Shown: one piece after another, positions 54,966 to 64,000 of the stretch
Numbering within the stretch: the stretch's first letter is position 1
Layout of the letters: the number at the start of each line of letters is the position of its first letter
DNA from: Kappaphycus alvarezii
Taxonomy: Eukaryota; Rhodophyta; Florideophyceae; Gigartinales; Solieriaceae
DNA length: 64,000 nt
NCBI GenBank assembly: GCA_002205965.3
Contig: NADL03000470.1
Location: forward strand, 372,001 to 436,000
Direction of reading: 5' to 3'
Made by a program: the position numbers and the translations under genes
The notes under the pieces: model-generated
Databases searched by the model: none
The model's input: the letters and a program-made list of their open reading frames with translations, nothing else
What the model was told of the DNA's origin: nothing

Positions 54966-56655
54966 GGCATCTCCCTGCTTTCCCCGAGGTTATGGACCGT
55001 TTTCCACGCAAATGTTTAAACCTATTAGTGTCAGTTTGGTAATCAAATATTTATCTTTTTGTTATTGTGTTTGTTAAATATTATGGCAGCGCAGTCAGAG
55101 ATATGAGAATGTGCACTATTGTTTCTCTAATGCTTGCAGAGATTACGGTTTTCACAGTATCTACAAAATGCTGTCAGTATCTTCTAATGCCTGACCTGCT
55201 CGTACTTCCGTCGTCCGCAGAACTCCAATGCAGCCCATAGGTTGGAGTCGCCCATCATTTTTAGTACCACCCCTCTTTTCACATCGGTATTTCTTCCAAC
55301 TTGGAGGGTTATATGTGCTTCCAGGATATGAATATGATGTAAGAACCATTGACCCCTTATCTAAGGAGCATATAGAGGAGAAAGGTTTAGGTGTGCTACT
55401 GTTTGAATATATATTTGAGCATACAGGACAACATCGATATTATTTTTGTCTCTCAGTGGGTATATAATCTTATTACAAAGCCGACGTATTCAAGACGAGC
55501 TCTGCTAATGTCCTCAATAGAAGATCCGATTCTGTTTATGTTCACAAGTGTGCCACGTCCCGGAAAACTGCTGGAACCCACAGTAAATCATTTATTCCCT
55601 TCACCTTGAAATCGAATTTCGTTTAACGTGCCTTTACAGGACTTAGGGGTTGAGTACCTATTTGCGACCAGGGTTTTCAGATACCTTGAAATATTCGACA
55701 GATCCAGAATTGATTTCGACCATTCAAATTCAACGAAATCCGGAACAAAATCTGCGTCTAATACAATTTAGGATTCGGGTGACCAGGATTCCTATCCTGC
55801 TAAATAAACCCGGAAAATGTAAATAAAGAGAATCAGAGACCTTGGTTTATTATACCTACAGAACAGGAAACAAGTCAAGAGCAGAATAATAGAACTAGAA
55901 AACAGATAAAAGTAGATATTAGAACAGTTAATCCTAGAGCAGCGGACTAACGATGGATCAGTGAATTGAAGAGCAGAAGAGCGGATAACTGTAGAGGGAA
56001 GAAGATCGTAGGGAGAACTTCTGTCAATGGAAGTGAAGGATGTATAGCAACGAATAGAAGAACAATTGTAGAGCTCGGAAGATTTGGGATTATCATGGAG
56101 ACTTGGTTGAATCTGTGTCGGAATTTGCTAAGCAGAACAATAGCTTATAGTGACAAAAAAAAGTCCAATTGAGCTGTTGGGTGATAGAAGTTACTGTTTG
56201 ATTTGTAGCACAAAATCTGTTTGTATCACACATGATCGCATAAGTACTGAATATTGATAAACGTGTACTACACCAGGGCAATTTACACATCCTTCACACT
56301 AGAACTTTATACACGTGCAATGCACCGTAAACGTACGTTTGCTTTCCGTAGCGTCACCCGCGTTCCTCCTGTTATCAGGCACTTGGAAAATTACCCTTGT
56401 AATCCTCGACTTTCTTCCAACAATTTGGACAAAGTAAAGTATCCATTAGAGCAATTTTAGATTCTGCAGAGAAAAGGGGACTAAGGGAATATGACAACCA
56501 TAACGGTGTCTTCAATATATCGAAATTGGGAAATGACCTCATTCTCGCTTTTTATGGACTTGGCACTCCAACAGGGCCCGACTCGATAGAAACGGAAAAT
56601 ATTTCATCCCTTCAGTACACGAATCTGTTGATTTACAAATTGTAGGGCAGGGTAC
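54966..56655. other. No recognised gene; one LINE Z tail on minus
   Basis: A minus tail lies at 55,380-55,415 (GAAAGGTTTAGGTGTGC). A 79-codon plus frame at 55,228-55,467 crosses it and is not supported as a gene. A purine-rich stretch runs 55,830-56,050. Confidence 0.4.
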
Positions 56656-56911
56656 AGAGAGGGAACGCTGTTCTCCTTCCAATTACCAATGTATTTTGTC
56701 ATAAAACAATGAGCTCAAAACTAATCGCCCAGAAATAGACCTTATAGAAATAAAAATAAACAAAAACAAAAACAAAACAACAAAGAGAGGGAGTGCTGTT
56801 CTCCTTCCATTTACCAATGTATTTTGTCATAAAACAATGAGCTCAAAAACTAATCGCCCAGAGATAGATCTAATGGAAATAGAAATAAAAACAAAAACAA
56901 CAAGAAACAAG
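56656..56911 (+). repeat. Tandem duplication, period 128 bp, two copies
   Basis: AGAGAGGGA...TTCTCCTTCC at 56,656 repeats from 56,784 with a few differences, each copy ending in AAAACAAAAACA-rich sequence. A local duplication, not a recognised element. Confidence 0.85.
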
Positions 56912-59900
56912 CGACAAGCAACAGCAATATTATTAGAAATAGAAAATAGAAAATAGATTCGGCAAAAGTGTGGGGAACAATTCTGAATGTGACGCAGATA
57001 GTTTAACTGTCCCGCTAGCTGAATTGCTTGATGGTAAACTATGGGATATTATGCTGTAGCATGGCCGCAATTTATATTTGTGGTCATCATTGAAGATTAT
57101 TTTCCAACTGTGTGTCACTTGCCCCCTTTCTGATGTATTCACTGTGAGACAAATTTTTGGGGCTTCAGGTGTTTTTCGATTTCATGGAGGTACTTTTTGC
57201 AATTCCATCGCGTAGTAACCATGCTGCAGATTTCATTCTTTGCAAATTACTGGCTCGTGATTGATGCTGAACATAAAAGTTGTCTACAACAAATATTACA
57301 TTGTTTCCATCACTATTTTGGTATATCTGCGCGGATCTAAAGCATTCACAGTGTGAAGGGGTTGGAAAGGATTTATAAAGACCCTAATATTCAGTTTTAG
57401 TTATTTAAATGTCAGCTTCCTCAATTAATTCTTTCAAAGAAAGCGCGTTGGGCCATTTGCAGTTAGCGCTCTCTCTTCTGTCTGAGAAAATTCACCAATT
57501 ATTTTCCGTTTGCGTTCTGCTAAAAAGTTTGATTCTGCCCAGTTAGATAAAAAGCAAGGACAGCAAGAAGTGCACTACAATACTGTCATCTCACTTTACA
57601 AATAATAGGTTCATTATTTGTTTGACTTCTGGGTCCGACAAAATGATCGGATTGGTTCATTTTGAAAATAGTTAAATAATTTAAACCCGCTCAAATGTGG
57701 TTCAATTTCTTACTGGTTTGCTTGAACTTCGTTTTAGGTTACAAGGTAGTACAAATGCGCGAGGTTTCCAACTCCTAAGATTGACATTGCAAATTGATTC
57801 GAATGTGTACATTGGGCAAATATTATTTTCAAGGACATGTTGGAATAATATTTTACTGAAACAGAGCCGTAAGCTACTTTCCATATAATGCGAAAGCATT
57901 GTATCTCATTCCTTAATTTTCCAGCCTCAGTAGTATTCATCTTTGCAATGCACGCATTGTACGATACATTATTTGTTGAAATGTGTTCAGCTGCATTTAC
58001 ATTTGAAGTCCTTTTAGAAAGTACACAACACAACAAAATACCCCTAGGAAGCTGTTTTAAATATTCCTGTTGCTGCAAGTGTCACAATTACCTGTGCAAA
58101 ATCCTTTCCATGGAACATAACTATTTTAAATTTTATCTTTGATAGAAACTGCGACATAGAAAGGCGATTGTGTTTTCTTTCAGGTCTCTTTGCGACGTGA
58201 TTTCTCACATACGAAGTCATTTATTTCTTTTATCACCTCCAAATACTACTCTTCAATTTAAAATTAGATTCAAAATTACTTTCCAATGAAAAACTTCCCC
58301 ATTAAGTTGAAATGAATTCATGGAACCGACTCAAGTGGCGAAAATTGAAGCCATTAACGCATTTTGTATCTTGATTGCGCCGATATTGAGTACGAAGCCA
58401 CGAGCACAAACTGGAACGCATGGCTTCCTTCCGATGGACGATAAATTTAATCAGCCATTACGCTTCTGTCATAGCACAACGCATCAAAAGACGGTCCTGA
58501 ACTGCTTTCGACGAATTTTTTTCGTACCAACGTTTCAAAAAATTTCATTGACGATCGAAAATTTTACCGTACGAGTAAAGGCCATGAACACCACTTTGCA
58601 TGAGTCTTATGCTTGGAAGTAGTCAAATACCATTTTCGAAGATCTTTTGCACTTAAAGTCAGAATTATGAGTCATTCCCGTTTGTATTGTTTTTGAAACT
58701 GAGTTTGATGAGATGGCGTCCGGAATATTTACGTTTGGGATGTGACGCTTGACATGATTTTATTCTGTTTTCTGATTTAAAAGGATCCATTTTGTTCCAT
58801 TCATGCATTTCATTGCATTTTCATATTCAAAAATAGAGGTCAAAAGATTTAACGACATCAAATATAATAGACTGAAACTATTGAACATTCTAACTTGTTA
58901 AGGCAAGACTCCAGCACTCTATCGGTATATTATAGGCGTATATGGGGTATGTTTTAAAGGGTATCGCGGAAAAAGTCCCGATTTACGCCATTCAGTTAAG
59001 CACAAGATAGCAATCTTATCTATTTGATATCCATTCGTTTTATTTTGATTTGGTGGAATTTCCATGATAGACGTGCGTGTATGCACAGAGGCCATTCCGT
59101 ACAAGAAAGAAATTTTTTGGGTCATAAATAGCACGGGCTTCTTCTATAACGGAATGAGGATTCGCTTAAAATTTCAAGGATGATCCCATCGTTATTCCAC
59201 CCTTTTTACCTCATTGTTTAGTGAATGTTTGGGGAAAGTTATGTGCGGATTTATTGGCACAGGAGAACAGAACCATTGTACTTTCCCGCTCAACTCTTTG
59301 AACAAGTATAGGTTTAAACGCGGTACTATTGCGGTGCCGTATTTTTTCTTGGCGTATGAAACTTGCTGGCAGCTCCAACACACCAAACATACGAACCCAA
59401 AAGCAAAATTGACAAGTCTGACATGTCAGTTATAAACGTAATCTACCACACTCAAGTATGCAACGGTTCCGTCGCGCATTTAGGCATATCTAAGGCCTTC
59501 AAAGAGACTTATTGACCTACATTTCCATTATCTTTGAGAAGTTTCCTCCGCCGCCGCTCATTCTTGAAGAGAGGGTCGCTGCAATATCGATGGGAAATAT
59601 ACCACCTACTCACAACGCGTATGCTTTGTGCCGTATGGATTCCAATGGCGTGTTTGAAATTGGGGTAATTTGTTTATCTTGAAAGCATTCGCTCAATTCT
59701 CAGCAGGAAGTTGATACAAGGTAGCTTCAAACAACCAATTTGTGAAATTGAGCCAATAATCCAATCTATATCCCCGTTTCCTAACGTGATGCTAATTTCT
59801 GAACAACTATCCCTAATCACAACAGACAATATTTTCTGATTGCAAATCATCGAAGGATATTCTTATCTAATTTACTCTGGCCTGTCAGTACTCTATTAAA

Positions 59901-60012
59901 TGTGAACCAGTTTTAGATCATTCGGTCGGGTTGCAATGTTCCACAGACTGTAATGATTATAGTTACCATGTGATCCAGTAATCATCTGGACTAATTCTTA
60001 TCCGGAAAATAT
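56912..60012. other. No recognised gene
   Basis: AT-rich. A plus stretch near 59,530-59,660 reads PPPLILEERVAAISMGNIPP and NAYALCRMDSNGVFEIG in one frame and looks coding-like, but no family was recognised. The minus frame 57,734-58,078 (114 codons) also has no match. Confidence 0.4.
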
Positions 60013-60270
60013 TCAATAGTTATTACTGTCTGAAGTCTGGTTACAAAAATTATTACACTGGTTACCTGAAATTCTGGGAGCAGTTGTCCTGCAATTCGTA
60101 CGAATAATGCTGAGATATTGGAAATTATTTTCCAGTTCCAGGCCATCGACCCATCCCCATCGATCAGCTATGATTAAAATGGGATTTCTATTCATCATTG
60201 TATCAAGCCCTATTCCAGGCAACTTCGTTTCAGCTTTACGGATGGAAGCCGCGCCGTGCAGTTACCTGCT
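60013..60270 (-). CDS. Coding-like frame, possible exon, unknown
   Basis: Minus reads AETKLPGIGLDTMMNRNPIL and ADRWGWVDGLELENNFQYLS, then a donor-like TTCAGGTAACC near 60,070. It may be a host exon or a decayed gene. Unknown. Confidence 0.2.
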
Positions 60271-61014
60271 CCGACGAACCCCTCTAAATTCAGGCGGGAC
60301 AAGTGGACAGATCCATCTCGATATGACCACCCACTGACCTTTTTCATATGCTTGCGCTGATGGAGAGCTCGTAAACTAATTTGTCGTTAGCCTCTGAAAC
60401 CCCGTCATCCAGTTTAGTGACGAGGCGAGATAAACATGGAGCCCCATGTGCGCAATAGCGCACTTTACACAAAGCAGTACTCTCTCTACGGCCTTATACT
60501 CGTTCGAGCCCCTTGAGGGCAGCGTACATTCTGCCATATATTTATTGAACAGCCCAGCTGGTAAAACCGATACACACAGTTAACTTGGTGACGACTTTTA
60601 CTCCGCATTTTCATGATAGATCTCCTATCGGATTCTACAGCTTTTACCCCTACCACGAAAAAAGCTCGCAGCACACTTCCCGTAAGGTGTGCTCACGGTT
60701 GCTACTGTTCAAACGTCTGTAAACAGCTGAACAAGACATGGAGGCTCTATCTATTTGTTGCGTGCATTATTTTACTTCTGGTACTTGAGCTGTAACGTGA
60801 ATCGCCCAACTAATAAGACTGCAAGTTAAGGGGCGCATTAGTGAACTGGTAAAGTAGAATCAAGCGAATTGTCAAACTCCAGTGGCCCTCCTAGCACGTT
60901 TGGCAAACATGGATGAACCTCGTGGTAGGAAAGGCCAGCCAGCCGAAACTGGTCGATAAAGGAAGGCAGTCAGAATTTGTACAATTGGTAATGGAATGAT
61001 ATGGGTCCACTGTG
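60271..61014. other. No recognised gene
   Basis: Nothing recognised. Confidence 0.4.
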
Positions 61015-61660
61015 CTACACCGGTGGGACAAAATTTTGCCGCCTGATGCCGGCCTTCATGTGCCGCCTTCCGTTCCATGTCACCCGCAATATGCCAGATT
61101 TTTCGGCAGAGCCATTTCTATAAGGAAAGGCGACTGTTTCATGCCGGAACGGTACCGGGGTCAGCCGAGTTGAGGACGGACAAGAAGACACAATCGGTGC
61201 GGCTGATACAGACGGTGGAGTGAACAAGGCCTTGGGGGAATATGGTGGATTCGCCGGCCCTGATGACATTGCTAACATTTCGGAGTCCCCTAGCCCTTCA
61301 AACGAATGAATTCCGGAAGACGCCCTGCAATGCGTTAAAGGTTTCGGTAGCCCTAGGGTGGTGGTGAGTGACGAAGGGCTGGCCCGCTTTGAGAGTGACT
61401 CTAACAAGGGTTGACTGCACGTCTTCGCTCCGAGGCAGGAAAATTGGTCAAGCTGCGATGCTGACACGGAAGGTAGGGGTGTGACCTGAGCACCCTCGCT
61501 GAATCGAATGCGAAATCCGGTCACGGAAGCAGCTCGTGCCCTGCCGCAGTCTGCAGCCCGAACAGAATAGAAGCGTGGGACATCCCAATAGAGAATCAGA
61601 AAAAATGCTGTGATAATGTCGACGTTCCATGGTAAGAAAGCAGTAGGAGAATAGGGGAAT
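61015..61660 (-). CDS. Long open minus frame, Ser/Pro-rich, unknown
   Basis: The minus frame is open from about 61,660 to a stop at 61,015 (about 214 codons), GC-rich compared with its surroundings. It contains DIITAFFLILYWDV (short hydrophobic stretch) and, nearer the end, SGILRVTWNGRRHMKAGIRR. No in-frame ATG near the start. It may be an exon; no family recognised. Confidence 0.25.
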
Positions 61661-62686
61661 CAGTTGAGAACAAAGAACGGACTTTAAACACTTCAGGTAA
61701 GCGGGGCAATGTAAAGTTCAATGTTGAAGAGTTCCGTTAAGGCGAGCTGAGGATGACTGGGATTAGCTTTCGGCGTTGCGAGTCGAGACCATACATTCTT
61801 ATACTGTTCCAAAGCGAACAAAGCTTGCAGTCGTTCACCTGCGGTATGATGAAAGGTAGCATGGCAGTGCGGATAGGGAAGTTCATAAAAAGAATTTCTC
61901 GTGTTTTCCATCGCATGAAGAGAATAGTTAAATTGATCTTTCAGCTGAGGTCCTCTGCTAACTCAAAAGCGCATGGGCTTTACTATGTCGTTGAAAATCG
62001 ACGTTACACCGCTGCGTGTACGTAAGATTCTGGAGGTATGGTACGTTGAGTTCGTTTATGAAGAATCTCTCGCCAACACAATCGGGGGAGATCTTTGCCG
62101 CCGTACACGGGACATACTGTACACTGGATGGAGCTGTAAATTAAGAGATTTATCTTTACAGTCAATTGTGCTGTGCTCACCATATACATATATATTAAAT
62201 TATTGTACAGTACAGTGCTTCGCTGTACAGTACGGTATATTTGTCCTCGATTACGAATGCTTTTGAAATCAGGCGAGGACCAATGACGAATTTCTACCGT
62301 TCCTGGCAGAACTGATTCAAGATACATAGGAAACCTACGTGCAGCAATACCCTCCAACCATCACACAATTTTGAACAATCTCCATCCACAAAGAGCCTCA
62401 AAGGTCTATTCGATGACATCTCACAAGTCGATATGTGATAGGAGGGACTTGGGTTAATTTAGTGCTAGTGGAGTTCCGGTTCGAGTCCCCTGAACGGGCA
62501 GTCTAATGAGAACGGAAGGCCCGTCTGCAGATAAATCACCCGCTAAACGCTTTCGATCCAAGTTGTAGGTTGTCTATGCTTAAGTAGGTTGTCCAAAGCG
62601 TAAACAACATACAAGTTTCGTTTCTACACACGCTAATTCACATGGCCCGTCTATTGAAGATATAGATCTCCCTAAGGCAAGAAGGC
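61661..62686. other. No recognised gene; repeated TACAGTA motifs
   Basis: A cluster GTACAGTACAG ... CTGTACAGTAC lies at 62,205-62,235. Frames on either strand show no family match. Confidence 0.4.
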
Positions 62687-64000
62687 TGAGTAGAAAGGCA
62701 AAGGACACCGTGCACGGAATGCGATCCTCAGTGGTTCTGGTAAAATGTAATTTAAAGCAGCACTCCATGCTCGGTAGAGTCGAACATTTCTTCCAAGAAC
62801 AAAACATCCAAACCTTCCCCTACTCCATGCTGGGCACTTCAATTTCAACCAGCAGAAAAGTACGACGTGGTAACGTTTGAACTGGGACGGAGATGCTCCA
62901 GGTTCTGGTAAGCTTCAACAGCCGCAATTGCAACAGACCTCTGGCTTTGATACTATACCAAGATAAGCCTGACCGGAAAACTCACTTTGAACACCGCTCT
63001 GAAACAAGATCAATCCAATGGCCTCCAGCCCTTTTCCAAGAGGGGGATGATGGAGTAGTTTACTTCGTCGTCTGACACTTCTAGCGGAGGGAATCTAAAC
63101 GGAGTTTCCAAAGTGATCTGAGCACGATGGTGACCTCTTAGTGTGTAATCTTACCCCCTCTCGGCCTAAGTCTCAAAGGAACATCTGGCCTCACTTCAGG
63201 AAATCACGCTACTTTCCAAATATTAAACTACCTAAACTTTTTCCCCAGATCAATCTTGATTGCGGTGTGATTTGAATGGATTCCAAACGACACCAACCAG
63301 TTGAGTCATTCGAAAAATAGTCGTTGTGGTTATTGACGTGCCGTGGAGTGTAACTCCTCCCCCGTTACTGTGTTGGCATGCCCTTTTGAGTTGATTGTGG
63401 TTGTCAGGTACTTTAGGATAGATCGAGTATATCTTTCAGAAGTAAAGCACCCAAACCTTCACCCTGAGAAAAAGTACTCGAGGATCTCAGAGATCCGTAG
63501 CTGGCGTCGAAATTACTCCGCAGGCTCTGCCGTACTCCTCAAGGTCGGCCGTGCATTACACAACACTGTATCCCATGAATGTTGCTCTTTCGCTGCCCGG
63601 ACATCCTCTGTCCCTGCACGGTGGGAAGGACGGTAACGGCAAAGGACACAGACAATCGGTGTCCCTGGCGTGCATTTACCGGTTCAGGTGATGTGGGCAA
63701 CAAAAAGTAACAACAGAGAACAGATGATCTGCCCAACAACTGAAAGGGGGACAGCAAGTTCCATCCGGAGGCAAGAGGTCGAGTAAGTTCAAGCTGCTGT
63801 AAACAGCTTCACTCGTAAACGCTAGGAGAGGACCAGGGGCCCTCAATTAGTCTTTAGATTCTTAGGGATTCATGCCGTGCACATTAATATTAAGCTAACA
63901 TGTCAAAAAGTGAGTCCTCAGATGGCCCTCTTACAATAGTGTAAGGACTAGTGTGGGAGGAATTGAACGGCCACCCCCAATGCATTGTCACTTGGAACGG
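62687..64000 (+). repeat. Second copy of the 1.33-kb block, running off the window
   Basis: Matches 51,486-52,814 in the same direction; offset about 11.2 kb. The match is still running at base 64,000, so its true end is unknown. Confidence 0.93.

Noticed and set aside
62465-62500. GGTTCGAGTCC, another B-box-like word
   Set aside because: No cloverleaf can be drawn around it.
51486-64000. The paired 1.3-kb blocks as LTRs of an unknown 12-kb retroelement
   Set aside because: The block starts with TG, but there is no gag or pol between the copies and no target duplication; a host tandem unit fits better.
1-64000. CRISPR arrays, bacterial operons, rRNA genes
   Set aside because: No regularly spaced repeats, no ribosome-binding-site-led gene strings and no rRNA-like sequence were seen.

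Overview
This window is a transposon-rich stretch of a eukaryotic nuclear genome. It holds a rolling-circle Helitron, Ty3/gypsy LTR elements, at least two LINE families and a PIF/Harbinger element, with almost no host genes. I see no bacterial-style operons, rRNA, tRNA or CRISPR array. The host species cannot be fixed from this sequence. The one convincing host gene is intronless and TATA-driven and sits among repeats, which would suit a repeat-rich alga (for example a red seaweed) or another protist; that is a weak inference. 

Layout. From 1.15 to 6.06 kb lies a decayed Helitron on the minus strand with a zinc-finger N-terminus, Rep domain and Pif1-type helicase. At 6.3-6.4 kb there is a strong hairpin, then a LINE reverse transcriptase scrap (6.5-7.2 kb, minus). 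From 7,210 to 14,710 lies a fairly young but broken Ty3/gypsy element with about 715-bp LTRs. From 14.7 to 30.96 kb is a graveyard of nested LINE copies, here called families Y and Z, cut by solo and truncated LTRs. A long LTR variant (about 1.36 kb) in this zone carries a coding segment inside the LTR. From 26.8 to 29.3 kb lies an old two-gene PIF/Harbinger transposon: a Myb/SANT-like gene on plus and a DDE transposase on minus. From 34.2 to 38.05 kb is a much older gypsy relative. From 39.3 to 40.8 kb there are LINE Y remains with inverted LINE Z tails. From 41 to 50 kb is an AT-rich region without recognisable genes, apart from three coding-like minus-strand frames. At 50,022-51,387 is a second long LTR. 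At 51,486-52,814 is a 1.3-kb block that recurs from 62,687 to the window edge. Between the two blocks, at 53,229-53,915, is an intact gene for a secreted spondin-domain protein. 

How the parts relate. Most of the sequence is explained by elements landing in one another. LINE Z leaves many short copies that share one 3' terminus and differ in 5' length. LINE Y 3' ends have landed inside LINE Z tails and the reverse. An LTR landed in a Z tail that had itself landed in LINE Y. An inversion between two opposite-facing LTRs then split that LINE Y copy between 19.4-19.9 kb and 23.3-24.6 kb. The least usual signals are the coding segment inside the long LTRs, that LTR-mediated inversion, and the near-identical block flanking the spondin gene, which suggests an about 11.2-kb tandem unit. 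Positions of domain and repeat edges were read by eye and may be off by some tens of bases.
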